A stretch of 64,000 nucleotides of DNA from Cellvibrio sp. PSBB023 (GTDB lineage: Bacteria > Pseudomonadota > Gammaproteobacteria > Pseudomonadales > Cellvibrionaceae). A program made the translations under genes and the position numbers. The DNA lies in contig NZ_CP019799.1 of assembly GCF_002007605.1 (NCBI RefSeq), positions 3,326,001-3,390,000 on the forward strand, read 5' to 3'. Under the pieces are notes generated by a model. That model was given only the letters and a program-made list of their open reading frames with translations, did not search any database and had not been told where the DNA came from. Positions 8,920 through 17,550 of the stretch are shown piece after piece; within the stretch, counting starts at the first letter, position 1, and each line of letters starts with the position of its first letter.

Positions 8920-10252
8920 AAGCTTGCCTCCAGCGTTGCCCTTTGTCGTTAAAGCGGGGATGTAATCCTAATGAGTCTTTGGATGACATGTGTAAGTGGT
9001 CGTGCCGGATACGTTTTAATAAAGGATCATGAATTGGAAATGCAGACACGCTAGTGGCTTTGTATTTCGCAATGTTATTATCGAGTGTCTTCAAATCTGA
9101 AAATTCACTAATGGTTAAGTCAGCACGTGATTCGAGATCGGCTTTAATAGGTATACCTTGCTCACGCGCTGCCTTTGCCATGATTTTTAAAGGGATTTGA
9201 CAGTAAGCATTACGAATACCCTTGCGGTTTGCTTTAGTGCGGGCATACACAGCTTGGTCGAACTCGTTAAATTCTTCTTCATACAGAATTTCATCATCCC
9301 TATACCAGCCTTCCGCTATTAGTGTCGCACGGTCTGCTTTTACTTTTGCAGGCGAACCACTGTAGAGATAAAAGTTTTCAGACGTATTGTCATGATAACT
9401 ACCGCCCACATCCGAGTGTACACCCGGTAAAAAATACTCTTCACCCTTACCACAAGCACTTTTTATATTGGTTAAAGAAAAGTTTTTTCGATACTCCTCC
9501 GCCGCCACTAAGTGCAACACTTTTTTTGCGTGTTTTACAGCATCCAATTCCAGTTTACGCACATCGTTACTGAAGCGGATTCCGTGCGAAGATACGGTAT
9601 CAAATAGACCCGTAAAGCATACCTCCACTTTTGTGGTGTCATAACCATGATCTTGCAAGCGTTTTTTTATGGGTCTTTTTTCATCTTTTAATAAACGATG
9701 GATAGCGTAACGTGCAGTTGTAGCGCCTCGGCTAAAACCAAAGACATCAATAGTTAGTAATTTAATATAGTACTCTTCGGAATTTATCTCCTCATTTCCT
9801 AGCTTGCCGTTTATAATCTTAGTAACCGCTTCTGTAATTCCTTTTTCACATTTATTTTTTACACCCGCTTCACCCATGCCTATTCCATAGCCGACAGTTT
9901 TATCGCCCGCATTATTTATTGTGCCCGCGCCTTCGGTATATATTTTCACTGTGATGTCATAGCCCTTAGCTGGCTCCTTATCCATATAACCATCAAGTGA
10001 AGCAATATTGGTAAAACCATTTTCATAGCTTTCTGCTCCCTCACCCACCCTCTCACCAAAAAGTTTGTATTTTTTTGACCGCGTAGCTTCATAAAATTCA
10101 TTTTTTGAAATGCGGCTCTCAATATTGGTTTTATTATTCATGGTGCCATCGAATAACATAATGCAACGGATGGTGACGGGTTTTTTATCGTCATTGCGTT
10201 TTTCTTCTGGTTCAGTAGCCGGTGGCTGAACACCTTCGCACAGTTCTGTCAC
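8909..10252 (-). CDS. tle1: Tle1-type phospholipase effector (DUF2235)
   Basis: Predicted T6SS antibacterial lipase acting on membrane phospholipids of the target cell. The DUF2235 opening MLFDGTMNN is at about residues 32-40. The nucleophile elbow GFSRG is at 172-176, with Ser174 as the likely catalytic residue. FDTVSSHG near 217 and GVHSDVGGSY at 277-286 supply the probable Asp and His. The start is a GTG at 10252 preceded by GAGGG; the next ATG would remove the DUF2235 N-terminus. At 447 residues it is a lean Tle1 with no extra C-terminal domain. It is the last cargo gene of the hcp-vgrG operon, after the ketoacyl-synthase-like gene and overlapping the first immunity gene. There is no signal peptide, consistent with T6SS delivery. 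Confidence 0.85.
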   Translation of the reverse strand: MTELCEGVQPPATEPEEKRNDDKKPVTIRCIMLFDGTMNNKTNIESRISKNEFYEATRSKKYKLFGERVGEGAESYENGFTNIASLDGYMDKEPAKGYDITVKIYTEGAGTINNAGDKTVGYGIGMGEAGVKNKCEKGITEAVTKIINGKLGNEEINSEEYYIKLLTIDVFGFSRGATTARYAIHRLLKDEKRPIKKRLQDHGYDTTKVEVCFTGLFDTVSSHGIRFSNDVRKLELDAVKHAKKVLHLVAAEEYRKNFSLTNIKSACGKGEEYFLPGVHSDVGGSYHDNTSENFYLYSGSPAKVKADRATLIAEGWYRDDEILYEEEFNEFDQAVYARTKANRKGIRNAYCQIPLKIMAKAAREQGIPIKADLESRADLTISEFSDLKTLDNNIAKYKATSVSAFPIHDPLLKRIRHDHLHMSSKDSLGLHPRFNDKGQRWRQAYDG

Positions 10253-10292
10253 GATTTTCCCTCTGATAAATGACTAGTGAACATTTGAATTA

Positions 10293-11354
10293 CTATACTG
10301 CTACTTTTTCTACAACCAGTGCGGCACGCATGGCAGTGTCGGACGAGCTGTATACAAGATGCTTGTAAACATTTTTATGGCTATGCAAATGTTCGGCGGC
10401 TAATGCAATTAACGTGGTTGCTGTTGCTGCGCCCAAATCACCATAACAATCGGCAGGGTGTTCAACTCTCACCGGATCAGCAAATGCCGCTTTATTACGC
10501 AAATAAGCTACGCCATATTCTTTTGTCCAATGGTTTTCACCATTCATACTCGAATAAATGCTGTGAAGTCTGTTTTCGGTGTGGAGAGCAATCGCTTTTT
10601 TAAACGCTTGGTCAAGGCCCTCACCACGGTATGTTTCTTTGCTGAATAAATGACCTGGTTCTTCAGCAATCCCCGGTTGATGCAATTTAATTATGTGACC
10701 GTTACGCACCTGCGCTAGCTCTGGATGGCGGGTGAGGAGTAAAAAACTCGCGGCTTCCCCCGGTGCAAAACTATCGGCACTACCGATTGTTAATAAACGC
10801 CCCATGTCATCAAGTAGTGTTAAGCGCGCATAATCGCTGTGTGAATCGCTACCGCCAACCAATATCCTGTCGTATTTATCGCAAAGATATTTAAACGCAA
10901 ACTCTATGCATTCCATTCCCGCCGCGCGGCCTGAATGACACACTCTGGTCAGCACAGGGCTAATCCAGTGTGCGCAATTCTTTGCTAAATTACGAACCAG
11001 TAATGAGTGTTTAATTGCAGGACTGATATTTAATTCCGGCATAGCCAATACTAACGGAATTGGCTGCTCAATGGACTGATTACAACAGGTCTCTTCCAAC
11101 GCCACTATAGCCATCTTGATCATGTGGTCATATTGTTCGTTGTAGGATTCACCTTCATCGATTTCTGCATCAAAATCATCAAAAATTGCCGTGGGTACTT
11201 CTGCCATTGTGATTGTGTCACCTGCGGCTGTAGTGTAACGGGATTGTTGGTAGGCACTAATCCCTGCATTAACCGCAGCTACTGTCGTCGCAACGCTGGG
11301 GCCGAGTGGTGTGATCATACCCATACCAGCAATATATAGGAGGGGAGATGACAT
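10293..11354 (-). CDS. T6SS-associated beta-ketoacyl synthase-like protein
   Basis: A thiolase-fold protein of 353 residues related to FabB/FabF but clearly divergent. The N-terminal GMGMITPLGPS is the synthase signature, and the nucleophile region is RVCHSGRAAG with Cys139. The region matching the first catalytic His reads SMNGENHW, and the one matching GHxxGAAG reads YGDLGAAT, so by eye both His residues seem replaced. Fatty-acid condensation is therefore doubtful; a scaffold or adaptor role in loading the effector onto VgrG is an inference from position between the repeat protein and the lipase. Its ATG overlaps the upstream stop by one base (TAATG). Family confident, function not. Confidence 0.7.
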   Translation of the reverse strand: MSSPLLYIAGMGMITPLGPSVATTVAAVNAGISAYQQSRYTTAAGDTITMAEVPTAIFDDFDAEIDEGESYNEQYDHMIKMAIVALEETCCNQSIEQPIPLVLAMPELNISPAIKHSLLVRNLAKNCAHWISPVLTRVCHSGRAAGMECIEFAFKYLCDKYDRILVGGSDSHSDYARLTLLDDMGRLLTIGSADSFAPGEAASFLLLTRHPELAQVRNGHIIKLHQPGIAEEPGHLFSKETYRGEGLDQAFKKAIALHTENRLHSIYSSMNGENHWTKEYGVAYLRNKAAFADPVRVEHPADCYGDLGAATATTLIALAAEHLHSHKNVYKHLVYSSSDTAMRAALVVEKVAV

Positions 11355-12640
11355 TATTCAAAAGATCCTTTCGCAGCGTGGTTCAATAAAAAATGAGCTG
11401 GCTCTAATAACGCCAATTCGAGTGCCGCTATCTGCCGTTGGCGCTGCTGCCCATTAGCAAATACATGGCGCAAGTGCTCACTGACACTGAGATCGGTGCT
11501 GATGATTTTTCCCATGAAATAACGCTGTGCCGGAGCATAACGTTGTTGATATTTTTGCCAGATGGCAGCAATTTTATTGGCATCAGGAAATGGAAGATAT
11601 TCATCGTCACTCAGTGCTATATCTTCGTTCTGAGCACCATCGTCTGGTAAGTGCGCATCCAAATCTGGTAACTCTTCCAATACTAATTTGTGTTCTTGTA
11701 AGTCGATACCCGTAATCGTCGTGAAGGCTTCGCCTGCCAAGCGCGTTACCGTAGGAATACGCATTTGCGCAATAAGCCAGTTAATGGCTTGAGGATCGCC
11801 AAGAGAAGCCGTGGCAGTAATAACCAAACGGTTATTTGCCGGATCTTTAGCGAGCAAAGTGATCCAACTACGCGCGGTTTCCAACGGTAGAATACGAAAA
11901 CACAACGCCATCGCACGGATTTGATGAGGATTGGTATTCAGTGCATAGCTTTGCAGATTAACCGCAAGTGATTTTTCGCCCAGTAGTACGGCTGACCAGA
12001 TTGCCCAAAACACAATATCTTTGTCCTCGGATATCATTCCCTTGCGCAGTGTGGGTAGCAAATCAAAGCGTTTTAATTCACCAATCAGCCGCAACGCTCG
12101 TGCATAGAGTAGGGGATGCGCAAGGCAATCGTCGCGCTCCAGTATATTCGTCAAAAACTCGCGAGGATCCTCGCGTCTTGCACTACAGGCAGCCAGCGCT
12201 AAATATTTATGGTTGAGATCTTTACTGGTGAGGAATTTTTTTATCCAGGAGTGCACCAACCTGCCAGGCAACCAAGCCATAGCTGCAACCAACCCACGCA
12301 GGGTGTGTTTACTACCCAAACCCGCCTCAACAACATGTTGTATATAACGCGTATCCAAACTGCGAAACGCCAATACTCCGGCGGTAAATAGATTGTCAGG
12401 TTGTTGTAGTTCCAGCGCGCGGGCGCAGAGTGCCCAGGATTCTTCCGGGGCAGTCATCAAACCATTAAGCTGTGCATCGATGCGCGCATCAAGCTCGGCA
12501 AGATCTGTGGTGTTGTAATGTGGCTGATTGACGGCGAGACTACGGAGAAGCCATAAAAAAGTGGCGTCATCGACATAGCGCTCATGAATGTGGCCATAAA
12601 TACTAAAAAGGTTACGGGATGAAACTGCCTCTATAGTCAT
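11354..12640 (-). CDS. TIGR02270-type HEAT-like repeat protein, T6SS-associated
   Basis: Resembles the TIGR02270 family of conserved proteins encoded in T6SS vgrG neighbourhoods. The 428-residue protein is alpha-helical by composition, with HEAT-like units such as HPLLYARALRLIGELKRFD and DIVFWAIWSAVLLGE between about residues 80 and 290, then an acidic linker (EDIALSDDEYLPFPD) and a C-terminal domain containing RYFMGK. No signal peptide or catalytic motif is visible. It lies between the PAAR-like and ketoacyl-synthase-like genes in one transcription unit, so it probably acts in cytosolic assembly of the VgrG-effector complex. Exact function unknown. Confidence 0.65.
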   Translation of the reverse strand: MTIEAVSSRNLFSIYGHIHERYVDDATFLWLLRSLAVNQPHYNTTDLAELDARIDAQLNGLMTAPEESWALCARALELQQPDNLFTAGVLAFRSLDTRYIQHVVEAGLGSKHTLRGLVAAMAWLPGRLVHSWIKKFLTSKDLNHKYLALAACSARREDPREFLTNILERDDCLAHPLLYARALRLIGELKRFDLLPTLRKGMISEDKDIVFWAIWSAVLLGEKSLAVNLQSYALNTNPHQIRAMALCFRILPLETARSWITLLAKDPANNRLVITATASLGDPQAINWLIAQMRIPTVTRLAGEAFTTITGIDLQEHKLVLEELPDLDAHLPDDGAQNEDIALSDDEYLPFPDANKIAAIWQKYQQRYAPAQRYFMGKIISTDLSVSEHLRHVFANGQQRQRQIAALELALLEPAHFLLNHAAKGSFE

Positions 12641-12649
12641 GAGTAGAGA

Positions 12650-13030
12650 TCAACCCATGATATTTTTTTTATTGTGAAACAGCGGGTCACCTAAACGACA
12701 AACATTTTTCCCCTCAAATTTCACATCAAAGGAATACATCATAAATTCACACTCCGCTTTATTTTGGTTGCTGATAAGCCCATTAAGCGTTCCCGCCTCA
12801 TCACCGGTACTGGTAGAGTAAACCGCGCCTTTCACCATAGGCATTTGACCGTCAATCACTACTGTTTTCGGCCCTTTACTGGTATCAGAAGATTTCCCAA
12901 TGCTCGGATAGGGAATAGGTACGACCGCTGAGCCGACTGGTGTTTTACACACGTCGGGAAATACCGTACTCATGCCACCACTGCCTTTATGGGCAATGCC
13001 TCTGGTATTGGAAAACGTAGTTTGTGCCAT
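12650..13030 (-). CDS. DUF4150 PAAR-like tip protein
   Basis: Small protein of 126 residues that likely caps the VgrG spike, as PAAR proteins do. The DUF4150 pattern is visible: CKTPVGSAVVPIPYPS near residues 28-43, a KGPKTVVIDGQMPMVKG segment near 53-69, and a closing CRLGDPLFHN. It starts at an ATG preceded by AAGGAGCAACTT. It follows the DUF2169 gene by about 20 bases and precedes the TIGR02270-type gene. DUF4150 and DUF2169 proteins often occur together next to vgrG; DUF2169 members are thought to chaperone PAAR-linked cargo. Confidence 0.82.
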   Translation of the reverse strand: MAQTTFSNTRGIAHKGSGGMSTVFPDVCKTPVGSAVVPIPYPSIGKSSDTSKGPKTVVIDGQMPMVKGAVYSTSTGDEAGTLNGLISNQNKAECEFMMYSFDVKFEGKNVCRLGDPLFHNKKNIMG

Positions 13031-13049
13031 AAGTTGCTCCTTGAATTCT

Positions 13050-14060
13050 TCAGCGAGATAAACTTATCGATATGTTCTTAATCTTTGTTAATTGTTTATC
13101 GCAAGCTAATGCTGCTCGCCACACCATGGATAGCTGGCGATGGTTGGGATCTAATAACAGTGTTTCCATATGAAAGGGGGAAGAAAAAACTTTTTCGGCA
13201 ATAACAACTTTATTCGATAAATTCACATAAGGCAGCTGAAATCCTAACTCGCCTGCAGGGTGCATACCAATAATCCGCACAGGTTCGCCGCCCTGTAAAT
13301 AATCAGGATAAATCAGGTCCGGTGGCGCTACATTCATAAAGCGCGGATTGTAATCGTCAGGTAAATAAGGTGCGCGATGCTGCTGCCAGTGTTTATCGTA
13401 AGTACCAGCTAAACTTGCGCGAGGCTGCCAATGTGGTGCAATAGGTGCAAAACAAGTCGGTTCAGGATTGTCGCGATAATCGCGAATTAAATAATCAGGG
13501 CACTCAAGGTTAGGAAGGGGAAAACCATTCAACTCAGATTGATGTTTATGCCCGGTAAAACCACGGCCAGCAGGATTTTTGGTTTCTGAACTGCGCAACA
13601 TTTCTCCATCTATTAAATCCTGCCCACCAAAAGCACGTTCATAAACCAACGGCATTGTTACAAAAGGTTCGGGAGGGGAGATCATCTGTTCGCGATTCCA
13701 ATATCTGTCGCCAAAGACACGCACCACTTTGCTCACTGAGCCCACTTGTAAACCAACATCCATTTGTCGCACTGGCCGTTGATCCGGTGCACAGGCTGAG
13801 CCGATCATAAGGATGTCCGTCGACAGTTTGCCAATGTGATAATCCGAACTGAAACGCAAGCTGGATTTGGCCGGTTCCCCCCAGTATTCATCCGCTTGAT
13901 ACAAAGGAATTTGCGATTGAGCTAATGTCCATTGCTCCCCAATCAAAAACGTTGCTTTCACCATGATGTAAAGCGTATCTACTGCTATTTCGTTGGGGAA
14001 AATCGTAAATCCAGCAGCAAAGGGAGTATTGTTATTAAGTTGAAGCATAGTGGAATTCAC
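13050..14060 (-). CDS. DUF2169 T6SS adaptor
   Basis: Predicted cytosolic adaptor/chaperone that helps place PAAR-like proteins or effectors on VgrG. Typical DUF2169 features are the opening NNTPFAAGFTIFPNE, a VKATFLIGEQW strand near residue 33, GSACAPDQRPVRQMDV near 87, and a long Pro/Tyr-rich stretch ending NPRFMNVAPPDL near 238. The length of 336 residues is in the usual range. It sits between DUF6484 and DUF4150 genes, downstream of vgrG. No signal peptide or membrane segment. Confidence 0.82.
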   Translation of the reverse strand: MNSTMLQLNNNTPFAAGFTIFPNEIAVDTLYIMVKATFLIGEQWTLAQSQIPLYQADEYWGEPAKSSLRFSSDYHIGKLSTDILMIGSACAPDQRPVRQMDVGLQVGSVSKVVRVFGDRYWNREQMISPPEPFVTMPLVYERAFGGQDLIDGEMLRSSETKNPAGRGFTGHKHQSELNGFPLPNLECPDYLIRDYRDNPEPTCFAPIAPHWQPRASLAGTYDKHWQQHRAPYLPDDYNPRFMNVAPPDLIYPDYLQGGEPVRIIGMHPAGELGFQLPYVNLSNKVVIAEKVFSSPFHMETLLLDPNHRQLSMVWRAALACDKQLTKIKNISISLSR

Positions 14061-14105
14061 TGGAAACGAACGACTGACAAAGACCGCACGCAGCGGCCAT
14101 CCCTG

Positions 14106-14696
14106 TTAGTTTACTTGTACTGATCCACCCAGTATTCGATTAACACCACTAGAACGGCTGAGGAGATATTTCCCGCGAATAACTACCTTACCGTTACGTG
14201 TAAGTGTAATGCTCGCTTCACCGCACTTGAGCACTACCTCTTCCTGTCCCTCAAGTACAACTCTTTTACCATCAATATGCACTGTATCAGTTTGGAGACT
14301 GGCACTCATTACATCGCGGGCTACTACGCTGGCCGTATCAAAAGCCGTTTGATCATCATGAGCACTACCAGCCGTTGACAGTTCAAGTGAATTATCCAGT
14401 ATTTGTTGCAGAGGCGAGTAAAGAAAGCCAATCACAATGGGGCGCGGATCGGCTCCTTGCGTAAAAAGTAATGCAACCTGACGACCAATGTGCTGGGGTA
14501 ATACCGGGATAGTAGCCAAAGCAGCAACCGGTTCACATTGTGGGAACTGTGGAAATCCAATAACAGGGCTACCATCGACATTGATTGCAGAAAGTACGCC
14601 AAGTAATACCTCACCCGGCGCTACCACTGGAACAGTAGGTTCTGACTCTGTTTGCAGCTCAATGCCTTCTGACTCTTCAAACAAGCTAACACTCAT
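14106..14696 (-). CDS. DUF6484 domain protein, VgrG-linked
   Basis: A 196-residue protein encoded right after vgrG (its start lies about eight bases past the vgrG stop region). The central part, GEVLLGVLSAI to DPRPIVIGFLYSPL (about residues 28-92), resembles an OB-fold-like domain seen in DUF6484 proteins of T6SS loci. The C-terminal third (VHIDGKRVVLEGQEEVVLKCG, then ASITLTRNGKVVIRG) looks like short beta-helix turns similar to a VgrG tail. It could extend or match the spike so that PAAR or cargo can dock. Family call from memory of domain appearance. Confidence 0.65.
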   Translation of the reverse strand: MSVSLFEESEGIELQTESEPTVPVVAPGEVLLGVLSAINVDGSPVIGFPQFPQCEPVAALATIPVLPQHIGRQVALLFTQGADPRPIVIGFLYSPLQQILDNSLELSTAGSAHDDQTAFDTASVVARDVMSASLQTDTVHIDGKRVVLEGQEEVVLKCGEASITLTRNGKVVIRGKYLLSRSSGVNRILGGSVQVN

Positions 14697-14704
14697 AGAT
14701 CACG

Positions 14705-16711
14705 CTAATTATTAGTAATTTTACTGCCTTTGATAACAACATTCCCCGAGCCTTTCACATTAATATTGGCACCGGAAATAGTGATATCGCCATTACTCTT
14801 CATGACAATAGAAGCTGAACCTGCTTTTAATATAATTTGATCATCCGCCGTCAGAGTGATCGCTTTTGCTTTCAACGCATACTCTTTAGTAACATTTTCA
14901 GTGTACGTCCCCTCTACCGTTTCACGCAGGTCCTTAGTGATACCGATAGTCATATTTTTACCGATAGTCTCGGTATGGTTTTCACTAATATCAATAGTGA
15001 TATTTTTACCCACACTCAGCGACATATTTTTGCCGATAGTTTCAGTGTGATCATCACCTACATCGATGGTTTTATTTTTCGCGATAGATTCAGTTTGGTT
15101 ATTGCCTACCGTTTTATTGCGATCATTGCCAATGGATGAGTTTTCATCATGCTTAATGCTCTTAGTACGATCATGGTCAACCGTTAATGTCTGATCATTC
15201 TCCACCTGGGTGTCGTAGTTTTTTTCCGCATGAACATAAATTTGCTCCTCACCCTTTTTATCTTCAAAACGGAGTTCATTATAGTTTTGTGGTGTCCCGC
15301 CTTTTGTAGAGCGAGTTTTGATCCCACTTTGTGTTTTAGAAGGGTAGGTAGGCTTATTCCAGGCGTTATAGACGGAGCCAGTCACTAAGGGGCGGTCAGG
15401 GTCACCATCCAGGAAATTAACAATAACCTCATGGCCAATACGCGGAATAAATGACGAGCCCCATTGATTGCCGGCCCAGCTTTGGACAACGCGAACAAAA
15501 CACGAGCTGTTCTCGTCTTTTTTGCCATCTCGGTCCCAAATAAACTGCACTTTAATTCGGCAATGTTCATCAATATAAACTTCTTCGCCTGCCGGACCTA
15601 CTACCACTGCCGATTGAGGTCCTTTCATAACTGGTTTGATATGAAAGCGTTTAGGACGGAAAGGTGTTTCAGCAGGAATGCAAACAAATTGATTATTATA
15701 AGTAGCATTACCTTCATGACCGGAAAAATAGCTTTTATCGACAGCTTGGTGAGTTACTGCCGTTAAAATATAACTACCTTTTTGTGATGCGGTAGCATGC
15801 TTGGCCAGCTTAAACTTACCGCCAGCATAAAAACTGGCGCAATTGCTTCTCCCAAATACAGTATCGCGATCAGCCTCTTCCGATTCAAGGCAGATCTTTG
15901 CATGTTCTGCACCTAAGTTTGGTTCATAAAATGCAGGATATTCATAATGCTCATAGATTGCATTTTTAGCGTACTGGCTTTTGGTTTTGATGGTTGCAGT
16001 TAAATCTTTTTGTGGCTCTTTGAAATTGTAATCATTCAGAGTCCACATTCCCTTTCTGAATAAGTATTTATGCTCCCATGCATTAATTTGTGCATGCGGT
16101 GCATTACCTTTGGAATATTCCAGATCCGTTTCGGATACGTCGCTATACGCATTGGGTTTATCAACCAGAATCAACTGGTGTTTTCCGTCGGAATGCTCAA
16201 AATAGTAGGCAATACCATCTTCTTCCAGCAGTCGAGATACAAAATGCAAGTCACTTTCATTATGCTGCACACAGTATTCACGTTTTTTGCCACCCTCAGC
16301 CCTGAATTCAAAGTCAGAGAAACCAAGGTCACTAAAAACCTGACTAACAATATCTTTGGTATTTTTTTCCTGAAATATACGGTGGTCATTGGTCTGTGAC
16401 AAAAACCACAACCAGGGAACCATAACCATTCTATATTCGCGCAGGTTATCTGCTGTTATCTCACCGGCACTAAACTCTCTGATAAAACCGTTAAATTTAC
16501 GACCAGCATCGGTTTTTATGGTTATTGTGGCCGTTTTGCCTACAATTTTATTAGGGTCTATATCCAGATTTTCCGATATCACATCAATATTAAATGCGAA
16601 TAAGTCAGAAATACTTTCAGTGCCCTGAAAGCCAGTGAGTAAAAATGTATCTTTACCGAGAGAAAAATCAGAAATTGAGATAAATCGATTATCTTGAGAA
16701 AGCTGAGTCAT
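14705..16711 (-). CDS. vgrG: VgrG spike protein (TssI)
   Basis: Trimeric spike of the T6SS. The N-terminal two-thirds contain the gp27-like module (DLFAFNIDVIS near residue 35, IFQEKNTKDIVSQVF near 118, ESDLHFVSRLLEEDGIAYYF near 155-175) and the gp5-like OB fold (VVVGPAGEEVYIDEHCRIKVQFIWDR split around 375-400, SFIPRIGHEVIVNFLDGDPDRP near 425-445). From about 490 to 605 a string of eight-residue turns (for example DDHTETIGKN) forms the gp5 beta-helix needle. It ends with ASIVMKSNGDITISG and SKITNN; there is no added enzymatic domain, so cargo is presumably non-covalent. It is transcribed after hcp, past a terminator-like hairpin. Confidence 0.93.
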   Translation of the reverse strand: MTQLSQDNRFISISDFSLGKDTFLLTGFQGTESISDLFAFNIDVISENLDIDPNKIVGKTATITIKTDAGRKFNGFIREFSAGEITADNLREYRMVMVPWLWFLSQTNDHRIFQEKNTKDIVSQVFSDLGFSDFEFRAEGGKKREYCVQHNESDLHFVSRLLEEDGIAYYFEHSDGKHQLILVDKPNAYSDVSETDLEYSKGNAPHAQINAWEHKYLFRKGMWTLNDYNFKEPQKDLTATIKTKSQYAKNAIYEHYEYPAFYEPNLGAEHAKICLESEEADRDTVFGRSNCASFYAGGKFKLAKHATASQKGSYILTAVTHQAVDKSYFSGHEGNATYNNQFVCIPAETPFRPKRFHIKPVMKGPQSAVVVGPAGEEVYIDEHCRIKVQFIWDRDGKKDENSSCFVRVVQSWAGNQWGSSFIPRIGHEVIVNFLDGDPDRPLVTGSVYNAWNKPTYPSKTQSGIKTRSTKGGTPQNYNELRFEDKKGEEQIYVHAEKNYDTQVENDQTLTVDHDRTKSIKHDENSSIGNDRNKTVGNNQTESIAKNKTIDVGDDHTETIGKNMSLSVGKNITIDISENHTETIGKNMTIGITKDLRETVEGTYTENVTKEYALKAKAITLTADDQIILKAGSASIVMKSNGDITISGANINVKGSGNVVIKGSKITNN

Positions 16712-16789
16712 GCTATAGCAACCTTAATAAACCCTTCGCACAGAAGTGTTATTACATCCTTGCCCCGCAGCCGGGAATTGCGAGCTCAG

Positions 16790-16818
16790 AAAAAGTACCC
16801 CTCCAGGGGGTACTTTTT
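16790..16818. terminator. Intrinsic terminator between hcp and vgrG
   Basis: AAAAAGTACCCC pairs with GGGGTACTTTTT around a tiny loop, nine bases past the hcp stop. Partial termination here would make hcp mRNA more abundant than the downstream payload mRNA. Confidence 0.8.
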
Positions 16819-16827
16819 GTAGCAGTA

Positions 16828-17310
16828 TTACAGAGGCTTAGCAGTAGCCAAGTCATAACCAACGCGCTGTGGCGTTGCAGACTTATTGCTCTTGTCGTAA
16901 TCGCTGTAATTCACCATGATTTTTGCAAAGCTCAGTGAAATAGATTCCACTGGATCACTTTCACCGTCAGCAGACACTGAATAGCCACTAACCAGGCAGT
17001 TTTCCAAGGTGTAGGTCATAAATTCTACTAACTTGTCGGCGCCAGTTTGTACAAACTTGATAACTACTTTTTTACCCGCCGAACCAGTTACTGCTTCCTT
17101 GAAAAGTGAGGTTGATGCTATATCAGCCAACTTAGTGAAGGTAATTTCACTAATAGAAGGACGAGTAGCTTCACGGTTAGCAAGATTGCCAGCTTCCATA
17201 GAAATACCACGACCAACACCAAACTGTAGTGAGCTGGCACCGATATGGTCTTTGTAACCGTTAGCGGTAATATTTCCTTTGATACCTTCATACTCGATAT
17301 AAATCGCCAT
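16828..17310 (-). CDS. hcp: Hcp tube protein (TssD)
   Basis: Forms the inner tube hexamers of the T6SS. The 160-residue protein has the Hcp pattern: AIYIEYEGIKGN at the start, SSLQFGVGRGIS near residue 26, REATRPSISEITFTK near 46-60, and VESISLSFAKI near 121. No C-terminal extension, so it is a structural rather than an evolved Hcp. It starts with AAGGAG eight bases upstream. It is the first gene of the payload operon and has its own leader with a promoter and a CRP-type site. A strong hairpin follows. Confidence 0.93.
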   Translation of the reverse strand: MAIYIEYEGIKGNITANGYKDHIGASSLQFGVGRGISMEAGNLANREATRPSISEITFTKLADIASTSLFKEAVTGSAGKKVVIKFVQTGADKLVEFMTYTLENCLVSGYSVSADGESDPVESISLSFAKIMVNYSDYDKSNKSATPQRVGYDLATAKPL

Positions 17311-17416
17311 CTTTATTACTCCTTAAGTTTTTAAGCACTACACATGAAAGCAACTAATACATTAATCATTTAACGCATCAATCACAGGGAAAGCAAAAAA
17401 CAACAAAAATCGACGG

Positions 17417-17445
17417 ATCTTAACCCAGTTTATTTTCACAGACAA
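17417..17445 (-). promoter_or_regulatory. Candidate sigma70 promoter of hcp
   Basis: On the minus strand, TTGTCT (17445-17440) and TAAGAT (17422-17417) are 17 bases apart, each matching four of six consensus bases. Transcription would start near 17410, about 100 bases before the hcp ATG. Confidence 0.45.
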
Positions 17446-17471
17446 CTGACATGACTATTCTTAATTTCATA

Positions 17472-17487
17472 TGTGATCTATTGCACA
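17472..17487. promoter_or_regulatory. CRP-type binding site upstream of hcp
   Basis: TGTGATCTATTGCACA matches the CRP/Vfr pattern TGTGA-N6-TCACA with one mismatch, and flanking bases fit too. Its centre lies about 70 bases upstream of the proposed start, a normal class I activator position. It lies between the tpsB stop and hcp, so hcp is the only plausible target. Confidence 0.6.
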
Positions 17488-17550
17488 TTATTTGTATTCT
17501 TATGATGCATAAAAATATATTGCTACATTGAAAATGCGATTTTTCTATGA

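Larger units (their letters stand above)
6699..9023 (-). repeat. Tandem duplication: effector tail plus immunity gene
   Basis: Two direct copies, about 6699-7812 and 7903-9023. Each holds a DUF2931 gene preceded by the terminal 100 bases of tle1; only the upstream copy is attached to a full effector. The segments between the copies (7813-7902) hold a terminator and no gene. Confidence 0.8.
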
